Shown here one piece after another: positions 1 to 8,921 of a stretch of 64,000 nucleotides of DNA. Origin of the DNA: CAIXSC01 sp046349915 (lineage in GTDB: Bacteria > Planctomycetota > Planctomycetia > Pirellulales > Pirellulaceae); contig JAXMBL010000009.1 of the NCBI GenBank assembly GCA_046349915.1, positions 248,001-312,000 on the forward strand, read 5' to 3'. Made by a program: the position numbers and the translations under genes. Each line of letters opens with the position of its first letter. The stretch's first letter is position 1. Under the pieces are notes generated by a model. It worked only from the letters and a program-made list of their open reading frames with translations. It made no database searches and was not told the DNA's origin.

Positions 1-68
1 GGCCAACTATTCGTCGCTCGCCCTTCCTCGTTTGCGCTCCTTTTGCGGAGCAAAAGGCGACTGTCCTG

Positions 69-1448
69 CTACTCGTACCTCAGCGCTTGGATGGGGTTCA
101 GTCGCGAGGCTTTCCAGGCTGGGTAGAAGCCGAACAGCACGCCGACGCTGACTGACACCGACACCGACGCGACGACGGCTGGCCACGAGGTCTCCACGGG
201 CCATTGAAAGACGACTCGCAGGATGAACGAGCTGAGTCGACCAAGGACGATGCCGATCGCGCCGCCCGATACACACAGCATCACCGCTTCGACCAGGAAT
301 TGACGCAGGATGTCTCGACGCCGAGCGCCAACGGCCATGCGCAAGCCGATTTCGCGAGTCCGTTCGGTGACAGAGACGAGCATGATGTTCATGATGCCGA
401 CGCCGCCGACGATGAGTGAAATCGTCGCCACCGAGAGCAGCAACCCTCCCATCACTCGCGTCGACGAGCTGAGCGCTTCGTTCTGCTCCGTCATGTCGCG
501 GATATTAAAGTCGTTCGGTTGGTTGGGGCGGATGCGATGACTTCGGTGCAGCAACTCGGTGATTCGCCGCTTCGCTTCGGGAATGTCGGCCGCTCGGCCC
601 ACTCGGATCATGATCCAATCGACATGCGTGCTCCGCTCGATCTGCGGGTTGTTGGCCTTTTGTTGAGCTGACGCGATCGGGAAGAGTCGCGGCTGAACGC
701 TGGGGTAACGACTGCTGAGCGAATTGACTTGTTGACTGGGGTCGCCCGCCACCACCGCGCTTTGATTGGTGTTGGTCACCGAGGTGCCGGTGACCTTGTA
801 TTTGATGGCAGTCCAAGGGGCGATGACGATGTCGTCTTGATCGATGCCCATCGTGTTGGAGCCTTTCGACGCGAGCACTCCCACCACCTGAAACGGCTTG
901 CCGCCAATGCGAATCTCCTTCCCCACGGGAGACTCGCCCAGAAACAACTCGCGTACAATCGTCTCCCCCACCAAACAAACTTGCGTTCCTCGTCGCACGT
1001 CTTGGTCGGAAAATGGCGAGCCTTCCACCAGCGGCAGCCACTCGCGCACATCCAAGTACGACGGTGTGGTGCCGTACATGTAAAACGGCACCCAATTTTT
1101 GTTGCCGTAGACAATCTGAGTGCGGGAACGAACAACCGGCGCGACACTGGCCAACAGCGGACGCTGTTCGTCGAGAGCTTCGTAGTCCTTCAGCGTGAGC
1201 GTTTGTTGCGAGCCGCCTCCCAAACTGATGCCGCCGCTGGCCGCTGTCCCTGGCTGCACCATTAAATTGTTCGCGCCCATCCGCGCGATCATCTCCTGAA
1301 TCGACTTGCTCGACCCTTGACCAATTTCCATCATCGCGATCACCGCGGCGACCCCGATGACAATTCCCAAAGTGGTGAGGAACGAGCGCAGCAGGTTTCG
1401 CCGCAGAGCTTTGACGGCCGTCCGGATGGTTCGCACGAGCGGTTTCAT
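69..1448 (-). CDS. MacB-type ABC transporter permease (FtsX family)
   Basis: Inner-membrane permease of a tripartite efflux or lipoprotein-type ABC system. The 459 residues have the MacB/FtsX layout: one N-terminal membrane helix (about residues 20-42, LRSFLTTLGIVIGVAAVIAM), a large periplasmic MacB_PCD domain (about 45-330), then three C-terminal helices. The last block carries the conserved cytoplasmic segment ERTREIGLRMAVGARRRDIL and ends in the usual NPIQALRYE. There is no fused nucleotide-binding domain; the ATPase is the preceding gene. The start codon overlaps the stop of that gene by four bases (ATGA), so translation is probably coupled. It is the last gene of a three-gene minus-strand operon. 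The substrate cannot be told from sequence, and no TolC-type outer-membrane gene is in the window. Confidence 0.93.
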   Translation of the reverse strand: MKPLVRTIRTAVKALRRNLLRSFLTTLGIVIGVAAVIAMMEIGQGSSKSIQEMIARMGANNLMVQPGTAASGGISLGGGSQQTLTLKDYEALDEQRPLLASVAPVVRSRTQIVYGNKNWVPFYMYGTTPSYLDVREWLPLVEGSPFSDQDVRRGTQVCLVGETIVRELFLGESPVGKEIRIGGKPFQVVGVLASKGSNTMGIDQDDIVIAPWTAIKYKVTGTSVTNTNQSAVVAGDPSQQVNSLSSRYPSVQPRLFPIASAQQKANNPQIERSTHVDWIMIRVGRAADIPEAKRRITELLHRSHRIRPNQPNDFNIRDMTEQNEALSSSTRVMGGLLLSVATISLIVGGVGIMNIMLVSVTERTREIGLRMAVGARRRDILRQFLVEAVMLCVSGGAIGIVLGRLSSFILRVVFQWPVETSWPAVVASVSVSVSVGVLFGFYPAWKASRLNPIQALRYE

Positions 1449-2131
1449 GAATCGTCGGACAAAATCAGCCCGTCCTTCATCAGGATGCGCCGTTTGGCAT
1501 GGTTCGCCACGTTGTTATCGTGAGTCACCAGCACCACGGTGATTCCCTGTTCAGCGTTCAGTTCCTGGAAGAGTCGCAGAATCTCTTCGCTGGTCTTCGA
1601 ATCCAGATTGCCCGTCGGTTCATCGGCCAACAACAGTTTCGGCTCGTTGATCAACGAGCGAGCAATCGCCACTCGCTGCTGCTGTCCCCCCGACATCTCC
1701 GAAGGCTCGTGGTCCAACCGATGCCCCAATCCCACTCGACGCAACAGTTGAACGGCTCGTTCATGATTCTCTTCGTCGGTCCAACGATGATCGCCATACT
1801 CCAACGGCATGAGGACATTTTCGATCGCACTCGTCCGCGCCAAAAGATTGAAGCTCTGAAAGACGAAGCCAATCTTGTGGCTGCGAGCCCACGCAAGCTG
1901 ATCGGAGGAGAAACGCGACGTGAGTTCACCGTCGAGCCAGTAGTCGCCCGCCGTGGGTGTGTCGAGGCAACCGAGGATGTTCATCAAGGTTGTCTTGCCA
2001 GAACCGGAGGCGCCCGTGAGCGCCGCCAGATCGCCCACTTGGATCTCCAGCGAGACGCCGTTCAACACCGGAACAGCGGCCTCCCCCTGACCGTAGGTCT
2101 TGCGTATATCGGAAAGACGAATCAGTGCCAT
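1445..2131 (-). CDS. ABC transporter ATP-binding protein (MacB/LolD type)
   Basis: Cytoplasmic ATPase that powers the MacB-type permease encoded next. The 228 residues hold every ABC signature: Walker A GASGSGKTT (about residue 40), signature MSGGQQQRVAIARSL, Walker B LLLADEPTGNLDS and the switch histidine in VLVTHD. Length and the phrase FVFQSFNLLARTSAIENV place it in the MacB/LolD/FtsE-like group, not among importer ATPases. It sits 78 nt downstream of the membrane-fusion protein gene and overlaps the permease start by four bases, so the three genes form one operon in the order adaptor, ATPase, permease. Confidence 0.95.
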   Translation of the reverse strand: MALIRLSDIRKTYGQGEAAVPVLNGVSLEIQVGDLAALTGASGSGKTTLMNILGCLDTPTAGDYWLDGELTSRFSSDQLAWARSHKIGFVFQSFNLLARTSAIENVLMPLEYGDHRWTDEENHERAVQLLRRVGLGHRLDHEPSEMSGGQQQRVAIARSLINEPKLLLADEPTGNLDSKTSEEILRLFQELNAEQGITVVLVTHDNNVANHAKRRILMKDGLILSDDS

Positions 2132-2209
2132 GGCGGGAATCGCAGGGGATCACGAGTCGTAGGAAAGAAGCCTGCCGGTAGGTAGGATACCCACTGAGTT
2201 GATCGCGAA

Positions 2210-3571
2210 CTACGACGCCTTTTTCTTGCCTTGCATCTGCGGGAGCAGCGGGTTAACCACAGGGCCTCGTGTTTCTCCCCGCATCTCGCCCGTCACAACC
2301 TCGATCCCTTCCGTCAGTTCGTCCCCCTGCACCGCACTCGTCGTGCCATCCGTATCGACGACCACCACACTGATCGGCCGGACCAACTCGCCGTCGCGCG
2401 CCCAAACCATCGCTCCCTTTCGCTCGCCATCGCGATATTCGGGCGCGATGCGTTCGGGGCGTGGCCGCCAATTCAGCGCCGCGTTGGGAACCAACATCTG
2501 CGAGTCAAGCCGCGCCACTTCGAACTTCACGTTCGCGGTGAGATACGGCAGCAGCTTCTTCTTCTCGTTGTCGACATCCACCACCACCGTGTAGGTCACG
2601 ACATTCTGCGTCATCGAAGCATTCAATCGAATCTGACGCACTTGACCCGAGAAATCCTCGCCCGGAAACGCATCCACGTTGAACACCACTCGCTGACCGG
2701 GCGCGAGTCGACCAATATCCGCCTCGTTGACCGACACCCAAACCTGCAAACGGCTCAAATCCTTGGCAATCAGAAACAGACTCGGGGCGTTCAAACTCGC
2801 CACCACCGTCTGACCAATGTTCACTCGGCGATCGATGATCACTCCCTTGATCGGCGCTCGGATCGTTGTGTACTCAAGGTTCTGCTCGGCGCGACGGAGC
2901 GATGCCTCGGCACTCTGCACGTCGGCTTCCGCTTCTTCGGCCGCCGCCTCCGCCTTCACGACGGCGCTGCGAGCTTGTTCGAGCGCGGCCTCGCCCGATG
3001 TGATCGCGACTCGAGCTGAATCGACGTTCGCTTGATGCAAATCGTACTGCTCTTGCGTGACGACCTTTGTCTCGCTTAAGCGTTTCGAACGAGTGAGTTC
3101 ACGGTCGGCGTGTTCGAACTTCACGCGAGCTTGAGCGAGGTCCGCTTCCGCTCGCGTGACCGCGGCTTTCGATGCCTGAATCTCCGCCCGAGTCTGGCTG
3201 AGTCGAGCGCGAGCCTTGGCTGATTGAGCTTTCGCGAGATTCACCTCCTGCTGGAAGATCGCCGAGTCGATTTGGGCCAACACGGTCCCCGCCTCCACCG
3301 CGCTGCGGTAGTCGATCGGCTCGTTGGTCTCCGGGTCCTTGCCGAATTCTTGGATCTTGCCCGCCACCTGAGCGCCGACGTCGATCACCTCCTCGGGCTC
3401 CAGAGTCCCCGTGGCGCTGATCGTCACCAGCAGCTCGCCACGTTCCACTCGAGCCGTCCGCCAAGAGGTCGTCTCCCCCGCCGCGGGCTTCCAGAATTGA
3501 TAGGCGGTCAACATGACCACGCAACCACTGACCAGCGTGGTTAAGGCCGATTTCCACATCCAGGCGTTCAT
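2210..3571 (-). CDS. MacA-type periplasmic adaptor (membrane fusion protein)
   Basis: Adaptor that links the inner-membrane MacB-type pump to an outer-membrane channel. The 453-residue protein has an N-terminal anchor helix (about residues 8-26), a barrel-sandwich/lipoyl half-motif starting at VTISATGTLEPEEVIDVGAQVAGKI, and a long Ala/Glu/Arg-rich alpha-hairpin (about 105-230, with many AKAQSAKARARL-like heptads). The second lipoyl half follows (YTTIRAPIKGVIIDRRVNIGQTV), then beta-barrel and membrane-proximal domains. It ends in a Lys-rich tail, GKKKAS. Its length is a little above typical MacA because of an insert near PRPERIAPEYRDGERKG. First gene of the adaptor-ATPase-permease operon. The efflux substrate is unknown. 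Confidence 0.93.
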   Translation of the reverse strand: MNAWMWKSALTTLVSGCVVMLTAYQFWKPAAGETTSWRTARVERGELLVTISATGTLEPEEVIDVGAQVAGKIQEFGKDPETNEPIDYRSAVEAGTVLAQIDSAIFQQEVNLAKAQSAKARARLSQTRAEIQASKAAVTRAEADLAQARVKFEHADRELTRSKRLSETKVVTQEQYDLHQANVDSARVAITSGEAALEQARSAVVKAEAAAEEAEADVQSAEASLRRAEQNLEYTTIRAPIKGVIIDRRVNIGQTVVASLNAPSLFLIAKDLSRLQVWVSVNEADIGRLAPGQRVVFNVDAFPGEDFSGQVRQIRLNASMTQNVVTYTVVVDVDNEKKKLLPYLTANVKFEVARLDSQMLVPNAALNWRPRPERIAPEYRDGERKGAMVWARDGELVRPISVVVVDTDGTTSAVQGDELTEGIEVVTGEMRGETRGPVVNPLLPQMQGKKKAS

Positions 3572-3742
3572 GGGGGGCTCAGATTCAGAGGAAAGGTAGG
3601 CGATCTAGGAAGGAGGCGGACAACAGGCGAGCAGGGAAGAAATGAAAATGTCAAAACAAGGCGGGAATCAATCGAGTCGGTATTGTTCTCTTCCTGCGGC
3701 TTCGATATTCAATTCTATGAACTTCGTCGGAGCAAACCGATC

Positions 3743-4612
3743 ATGCAGAAACTGACCGTCATCATACCGTGCAAGAACGAGCGACTAAATATCCGCCCGT
3801 GTATTGAGTCGGCGCGTTTGGTCGCGGACGAGGTGTTGGTCGCTGACTCGGGTTCGACGGACGGAACGCTGGCAATCGTGGAGGAGCTGGGTGGCTGCCG
3901 AGTGATCGAGCGGGAGTATGTGCATTCGGGCGACTTCAAGAACTGGGCGATCCCGCAAGCGGCGCACGAGTGGGTTTTGATTCTGGATGCGGATGAGCGC
4001 ATCACCCCGGAGTTGGCGGCGGAGATTCGCGGCCACTTAGCTCAAGGCCCGCTGCTCGATGGCTATTTGGTGCCGCGTCGCAACTATTTCATGGGGCACG
4101 AAATTCTACGCAGCGGCTGGGGAAATGACCGACTAATGCGTTTTTTCCACCGCGACCGCGGGCGGTATGTGGGGGATACGGACCACGCCGAGGTGGCGAT
4201 TTCGACCGGCCGATCGGGACGACTTCGTTCCCACCTGGTACACTATACGTATTGGAGCTACGACCAGTACTTCCGCAAATTCGACCGCTACACTCGCTGG
4301 CAAGCCCAAGTCTGGTACGAACAGGGTCGGCAGCCGAGCGTTTTGCGGTTGCTGTTGAGCGGTCCGTTTCGCTTCTTTCGCAGCTACGTGATCCAGCGCG
4401 GGTTTCTCGATGGCCTCCCTGGCCTGCAAATCTGCATGCTGCACGGATTCTACTCGTTCATGAAGCAGGCCCGTCTGTGGGAACTGCATCGGTCGTTGCC
4501 GCAGCCCGACCCCGAGGCTTTGCGGAGCCAGGGAAAGCAAGCGCCAGCTTTGGCCCACAACAAGTCGATTCCGAAACCGTCCGTGGAATCGTCCGTCCCC
4601 AAGGCGGCGTAA
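3743..4612 (+). CDS. Family 2 glycosyltransferase (WaaE/KdtX-like)
   Basis: Nucleotide-sugar transferase, probably acting on lipopolysaccharide core or another envelope glycan. The 289 residues begin with the GT-A fold signature VIIPCKNERLNI, followed by VADSGSTDGT and the metal-binding DADERIT (about residue 85-91). The layout and the C-terminal aromatic segment (HYTYWSYDQYFRKFDRYT, then a hydrophobic stretch FLDGLPGLQICMLHGFYSF) match the WaaE/KdtX subgroup. I chose the ATG at 3743 because the family begins a few residues before VIIPCKNE; an earlier in-frame start at 3683 would add 20 unrelated residues. Divergent from the efflux operon, with no obvious operon partner. Acceptor and donor sugar are not determinable here. 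Confidence 0.9.
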   Translation: MQKLTVIIPCKNERLNIRPCIESARLVADEVLVADSGSTDGTLAIVEELGGCRVIEREYVHSGDFKNWAIPQAAHEWVLILDADERITPELAAEIRGHLAQGPLLDGYLVPRRNYFMGHEILRSGWGNDRLMRFFHRDRGRYVGDTDHAEVAISTGRSGRLRSHLVHYTYWSYDQYFRKFDRYTRWQAQVWYEQGRQPSVLRLLLSGPFRFFRSYVIQRGFLDGLPGLQICMLHGFYSFMKQARLWELHRSLPQPDPEALRSQGKQAPALAHNKSIPKPSVESSVPKAA

Positions 4613-5391
4613 ACGGTTATTGCCTGTCATCTGTGGGGCTTCTGTGGCGATTAAGTGGGGCGCATCGAGTTCCGAGGCAGCCGGCGGAAGCGATTAGTGA
4701 AGATCAGCGAAGATGAGTGTTCCCCCTTTCCGTGGTGTGGGGCGGGTCGAGTACTGGGAACACTGATTTTCACTGATCATCACTGATGGAATTCAGTTTC
4801 GAGCGAGGAGAATTCGAGCTCGAAGAAATCGTCGTTTCCGTGCCAAAGCGCCAGACAGTCTAGGGTCGCCCCTGACCACTGGCCCGTCCACTGCCCTTAA
4901 CCGTTAACCGTTCAAAGCCATCTCTTTCAAGACAGTCTGGGCGGGGTTGCCTGGGAGGACTGCGAGGAAGGCTCGTTCAACGAATGGCAACCTAGGCAGA
5001 GTGCGCAGGTTGGGCAGCGGCGAGCTTACTCACGGATTTCGCAAATCAATCGTGGATAGACTGGTGGGCCGTCTAACATGTATGACCCAGGCGGTCGCCA
5101 GAATCTTCTTTTCCCTGGCGGCGCGCACCTCGTACGCAGTCGACGTTGAGTCACGTCGAAAAACACCCATGCGAGTCCGCATCACGCCGAGTGGGACCGC
5201 AAGCCTCGCTCCGGTTGACTTATCGCCAGATTCCGACCTGCCAGTCACAGTTCAACTTGAATGCTCGGAATCGCGTTCGCAGAACCAACGGCTTGCCGCA
5301 CGTGGCCCAAGGGTTATTCGCGTCTCCACATCTCACTCATCACACTAACCGAGAAACTGCGAGACGCGCAGACGCCCCAACCACTGGCGAC
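4613..5391. other. Intergenic region, no convincing gene
   Basis: This 779-nt stretch lies between the convergent glycosyltransferase and transposase-like genes. Open frames exist on both strands, but their translations are Arg/Ser/Pro-rich with no domain-like pattern, typical of non-coding GC-rich DNA. The only recognisable content is an inverted pair of the TCAGTGAAGATCAGTGTTCCC-type repeat near its left end (listed separately). Confidence 0.6.
4692..4789. repeat. Inverted pair of the GATCAGTG...GTGTTCCC repeat
   Basis: A copy ending AGATGAGTGTTCCCC (4692-4724) is followed by an oppositely oriented copy beginning GGGAACACTGATTTTCAC (4756-4789). The pair could fold into a long hairpin. Related copies lie at 28574-28606, 31868-31900, 34387-34418 with 34448-34479 (again an inverted pair), and 47214-47245. 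All are intergenic. Confidence 0.8.
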
Positions 5392-6624
5392 TCACAACCG
5401 CTGTAGAAAGTCTCGGCGTAGCGAGTCGGATCTGCGAGTCAGCCGGTCGAAGCGACGAGCGTTCCGCCGAAACGACTCAGCCCAACGCACTCGATCAAAT
5501 CCCAATCGCTCCAACTCCACGGGCAACTCCGCCGGTATCGACTCGCGCCACCTCCTCCAGTCGCTCTCTGCCAATTCCGCCTCACTGCTGCCCACGGTCC
5601 CGATCTTGAGACCGTTCGACCAACCACTCTCGTCTCCACCTCCACCTCCACCATCACCTTCACGCTCTTGGCCAACCTCCTCGGCGTTGAGTCCCAGAAC
5701 GTCCTGCTCACGGCCTTTCTGACATGCCTCGATCACGTCGCGATAGTCGTTCAACGTGATGTTCACGTAGCCGTCATTCGTCAGTCGACGCCCCGTGCTC
5801 GCCGCGTCGTAACCGTCCCCTTCCAGCCGCAACGGCGCCAGAAAATCCGCTCGCCGGCGAAGCTGCTCGCCCACCGCCCGCGGCTTTGCCACTTCCACCC
5901 AACCAGACGATTCCTGCTCAAACGGCGTTCGCCGCTCACACTCGACGCCGCTCGCTTCGTGCACCGAACCCAGATTCTCCGCGGCACGCTGATCTTCCAA
6001 ACGGTCACGGTAAGAAGAGTATTCGGCGGTCTCTGGCGTCACCGCCAACCCCGCTCGTACTGGATTCGTATGAGCGAACATCATGGATTGCGTGACTTCC
6101 TCGAGAGTCCAACATCTTTGGCACCAAAACCGCTCGCCGAAGAAATGCCCCGACACGCCATCTTCAATGTTCGCCTCCCGAGCGATCGGCTCTTTCAACA
6201 TGATCATGAACCAACTCAAGTCGCTCAGTCGCTTCCGCCACTCGGCCACTCGCTTTTTGTCCGCCAGCAACTTGTCGAGTCGTTTACGCGAGAGCGGTTC
6301 GTGCTTCAGATCGAGTCGTCGGCGGTTCAGTTGGCACCACCGCCGCACCACCTGTTCGTCGGTCCATTCAGTCGTGACATCGGGGCGAATCCGGAGCAAC
6401 GAATGCAGGCTGTTGTCGATCAAGCCGTAGTCCAGTACTTCGACGGCGAAGACGCCAGCAAGATCCGCCAGCCGTTTCTGAATCCACCGACAACGATGCG
6501 ACCGGTCGAGTCCGCTGACCGTATCCGTGCCGTGAACGTTCCCTCGCCGCACACACTGGCTTGCACAATGGTAGATGCCGACCTCTGAAGGGTCGACAAG
6601 CGACTTACGGTTCGCTGAAGCCAT
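5392..6624 (-). CDS. RAYT/IS200-like transposase protein with altered HUH motif
   Basis: The first 230 residues resemble the planctomycete branch of Y1/REP-associated tyrosine transposases. The opening SLVDPSEVGIYHCASQCVRR, a DRSHRCRWIQKRL segment, RIRPDVTTEWTDEQVVRRW and the FMIMLKEPIAREAN and MMFAHTNPVRAGL blocks are all family-like. In relatives the metal-binding HUH motif reads as in SNHLHVVL; here the equivalent reads DNSLHSLL, so the first His is Ser (codon AGC) and only one His remains. A C-terminal extension of about 180 residues is Arg/Glu-rich, with a Gly run GDGGGGGGDE. The catalytic function may be lost, or the family member may be domesticated. It carries no terminal repeats of its own, but REP-like palindromes are spread over the window. 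Confidence 0.72.
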   Translation of the reverse strand: MASANRKSLVDPSEVGIYHCASQCVRRGNVHGTDTVSGLDRSHRCRWIQKRLADLAGVFAVEVLDYGLIDNSLHSLLRIRPDVTTEWTDEQVVRRWCQLNRRRLDLKHEPLSRKRLDKLLADKKRVAEWRKRLSDLSWFMIMLKEPIAREANIEDGVSGHFFGERFWCQRCWTLEEVTQSMMFAHTNPVRAGLAVTPETAEYSSYRDRLEDQRAAENLGSVHEASGVECERRTPFEQESSGWVEVAKPRAVGEQLRRRADFLAPLRLEGDGYDAASTGRRLTNDGYVNITLNDYRDVIEACQKGREQDVLGLNAEEVGQEREGDGGGGGGDESGWSNGLKIGTVGSSEAELAESDWRRWRESIPAELPVELERLGFDRVRWAESFRRNARRFDRLTRRSDSLRRDFLQRL

Positions 6625-6996
6625 ACCGTGGGCCTCCTTTCCGAAAAAAGGTTGGTAGTCCCCACGAGTTGTCTGTCAGCTTATCGAAGCGGTGGTCCGC
6701 TCCAGCCCTCCTTTGTGGCCAAAAATTATTCTCTCCTGACGTCCCGCTCAAGACAACGCAGCCGGACAAAAAAACTACCAATAGACCCATGCTATCGAAT
6801 AACGGCGAAGCTGCGGTAGACGGGCCTGTGAAGCACTGTCGCCTCGTTCGCCCGCGTGTCGATGGAAGTGCTCAACAAACAATCGCGGGCGGTGTAACAA
6901 ACGCCGCGGGTTCCCGCTGAGGTATCTGTGGGCCTGATGAGGCCCTTCACGCCGCAAGGCAGCTCAGGTCAACCTCTTCCGTCAAGGAACCCCGCC
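6625..6996. other. Intergenic region upstream of secreted protein
   Basis: About 370 nt between divergent genes. Short open frames here translate to low-complexity Arg/Pro-rich sequence and are not supported as genes. It presumably holds the promoters of both flanking genes, but I could not pick out convincing -35/-10 elements. Confidence 0.5.
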
Positions 6997-8142
6997 ATGA
7001 AACGCAGTCCCCTCTTCCTCGTCCTCGTCGTCGCCACTCTCTTGATCGCCAACCCCGCCTCGTCTCGTAACGTCTTCGCCAAGGGAAAGCCTGGTACTGC
7101 TGGAAACGCCAGCCGCAGCAATCACTTGGTTGGCACTCGCCAGAATCTCAACTCCTCGACCCAATTCCACAATGCCAAGCCTGTCTCAACCCAGTCCAGC
7201 GTCAACCTGCAATCGCTGCGAGCCCCCAGCAAGCTGAACACGGCCACTCCCATGCGGCATCCCAACTACGGCCAGGGCACAACCCTTGTGAACGGGCTGG
7301 GCAAGGGGACGGTGACGCAGCGTCCCACGCTGAGCATTCCCTCGACGTTGGGCAACGGAACGTTGGTAAAGCCGACCAGTTTGAACTCGCCCCGACAGCC
7401 ATTTCCGCGAATCCCGACCGGCGGACTGGGGACGTTGGGAACGATCCCAGACGGCAAGCTGGGCATCAAACCTCTTCCAGTTCCCGCTCATATCCCTGGC
7501 ATCACGCCGACATATATTCCAGGAAAGCCATTTCCAGGAACTCCGGGCGGACCGATCTGCGGCACGCCCGTGCCTCCTTCCATCCCCTGCCCCCCCTCCT
7601 ATCCCTGCCCGCCGTCGAACCCCTGCCCGCCCCAAAACCATTGCAATCCTTGGTGGACATCGTTCTGCTTTCCGAACCGCGATCCGTACGGCTGCCGCCC
7701 GGTTTGCTTTCCCAACTACTGCGGAACAACCGTCTGTGACACGGTTTGCGACACTACGGTCGTGGTTCCGGCGAGTGTCGCGGGCGTGACGCTGGTGGCT
7801 CCCGACACGGTCGCGCTGACTTCAACTCAGGTCGTCCCCGCTTCGGCCACGATGGTGGAAGTCGCCGAGCAGCCAGTAGCAGCGGAACTGCCCCGCTTCC
7901 ATGCAGGTTCGACGGTCGCGGTACAAGCCGCTTCGCTGGGCGACGCCCCTGGCCAAGTGGTCGTGCAAATCGGCGACGTCGCTCTGCCCGCAGAAGTGAA
8001 ACAGTGGAACGACGGCAGCGTCGAGTGCACCTTGCCCCGCATGGGACTGGCCAAGCCGAGCCGAGCCGTCCTGCATGTCGTTCTGCCGAACGGATCGGTG
8101 ACTCAGACCGTCGAGTTCGAGATGCTGCCGCCGAAGTCCTAA
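6997..8142 (+). CDS. Secreted Pro/Cys-rich protein with C-terminal IPT/TIG-like domain
   Basis: Predicted exported protein of 381 residues. The start at 6997 gives a clean signal peptide (KRSP, then LFLVLVVATLLIANPASS). An earlier in-frame start at 6928 would bury it. After it comes a Thr/Gly/Pro-rich low-complexity region (about residues 30-190), then a Cys/Pro repeat (CPPSYPCPPSNPCPPQNHC) and a short Cys-rich module with FCFPNRD, CRPVCFPNYC and CDTVCDTT. The C-terminal ~70 residues, with VVVQIGDVALPAEVKQWND, look like an IPT/TIG immunoglobulin-like fold. The alternating Cys pairs suggest disulfide cross-links at the cell surface. Function unknown; probably a structural or envelope protein. 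No operon partner. Confidence 0.8.
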   Translation: MKRSPLFLVLVVATLLIANPASSRNVFAKGKPGTAGNASRSNHLVGTRQNLNSSTQFHNAKPVSTQSSVNLQSLRAPSKLNTATPMRHPNYGQGTTLVNGLGKGTVTQRPTLSIPSTLGNGTLVKPTSLNSPRQPFPRIPTGGLGTLGTIPDGKLGIKPLPVPAHIPGITPTYIPGKPFPGTPGGPICGTPVPPSIPCPPSYPCPPSNPCPPQNHCNPWWTSFCFPNRDPYGCRPVCFPNYCGTTVCDTVCDTTVVVPASVAGVTLVAPDTVALTSTQVVPASATMVEVAEQPVAAELPRFHAGSTVAVQAASLGDAPGQVVVQIGDVALPAEVKQWNDGSVECTLPRMGLAKPSRAVLHVVLPNGSVTQTVEFEMLPPKS

Positions 8143-8442
8143 GGAAGCCTGCCGCGAGTCGCAGTTTGACCATCGACCGCCCCTCAACGTGACGGACGCC
8201 CAGCGTCCGCCACGTTCGGTCGTTGATGCGGTCCAACATTAAGCCCCACTCGAACCGATTCCAACGGCCATACCGATCCCGCAGTTTGCGACCATTACGT
8301 GGGCGAACTGAGAGGAGGAGGGCTTTAACGCCTGCGCATTAACTTGACGGCGTCCGACCTGGGAATCACAATTCACTGGCAAAGACTCAGGTAGGGTCGA
8401 GTCGATGATTACCTGTGGTCCACCCTGGGTAGAGGAAGTGCT
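8143..8442. other. Intergenic region
   Basis: About 300 nt with no supported gene. A minus-strand frame (8239-8880) runs through it and the next gene but looks like a shadow. A purine-rich AGAGGA just before 8443 is the likely ribosome-binding site of the following gene. Confidence 0.5.
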
Positions 8443-8751
8443 ATGGCGTCCGGCAATTCTCCCGATTTTTCCGCATTCGAAACTTCGTTTGAGAATGCGC
8501 CGGCAGCGGGCGATGCCAACCCGGTAGCCGCTGGTCCTCAGTTCGCTGATCCTCAGCCTAGCGGGGCCGTTCAACCGGCCGGGGCTCAATCTCCCCCTCC
8601 CGCCAAACCCAAACCGCCGAAACCGCCCTTCAGCGTGTACACGCTGATGCTCATGATGTGCATCGTTTTTCTCGCGGTGGGCTGCGTGTTGCTGGTTACT
8701 GAACTGCAGCGGTACAACTTCGAAATCCAGCAAGGCAAACGCCTGTTTTAG
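8443..8751 (+). CDS. Small Pro-rich single-pass membrane protein
   Basis: 102 residues: an acidic/Ala-rich N-terminal half, a proline-lysine hinge (PPPAKPKPPKPPF, about residues 50-62), then one strong transmembrane helix (VYTLMLMMCIVFLAVGCVLLVTEL) and a short charged tail. This layout (proline linker, YTLML-type helix, short tail) is recurrent in planctomycete genomes as a conserved hypothetical. The start has AGAGGA about eight bases upstream. Function unknown. A minus-strand frame covering the same bases has no domain-like features and was rejected. Confidence 0.72.
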   Translation: MASGNSPDFSAFETSFENAPAAGDANPVAAGPQFADPQPSGAVQPAGAQSPPPAKPKPPKPPFSVYTLMLMMCIVFLAVGCVLLVTELQRYNFEIQQGKRLF

Positions 8752-8795
8752 TGCTTGGTCGGTCGGTCGAAAACTACCAGCAGACCACCTGATCA

Positions 8796-8877
8796 GTGCC
8801 ATCGGTGTGATCCGTGGTCGACCGACTTCCGTGTCTTTCTCTCGTGAACTCGGCAATCCTGGCGCTGTCCAACTAGC
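8796..8877 (+). repeat. Repeat copy shared with 34658-34740
   Basis: The two copies share the blocks CATCGGTGT, ATCCGTGGTCGACCGA, a TTC(C/T)GTGTCT block and CCTGGCGCTGTCCAACTA, separated by diverged bases. Both lie just 3' of other interspersed repeats and next to gene ends. The copy at 34658 stops exactly at the stop codon region of the minus-strand gene there. Confidence 0.75.
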
Positions 8878-8898
8878 CAATCCTGTACGGACGGAACC

Positions 8899-8921
8899 GA
8901 CGGACTGGAAGTCCGTCGTAC
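8899..8921. repeat. GACGGACT palindrome (REP-like)
   Basis: Arms CGACGGACT and AGTCCGTCG separated by GGA, followed by TAC. One of about fifteen copies of this palindrome in the window; others at 26836, 26870, 31924, 31960, 34059, 34190, 43087, 51872, 51982, 54825, 54859, 54936, 54973 and 55092. Confidence 0.85.

Noticed and set aside
4947..5348. 133-codon plus-strand frame in the 4.6-5.4 kb gap
   Set aside because: Low-complexity Arg/Ser sequence, no ribosome-binding site, no recognisable motif.
5668..6588. Plus-strand 306-codon frame antisense to the transposase-like gene
   Set aside because: Translation is Arg/His/Pro-rich with no domain pattern; the minus-strand frame shows family motifs.
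8239..8880. Minus-strand 213-codon frame over the small membrane protein
   Set aside because: No signal, domain or ribosome-binding support; it covers repeats and intergenic DNA, while the plus-strand frame has a convincing proline hinge and transmembrane helix.
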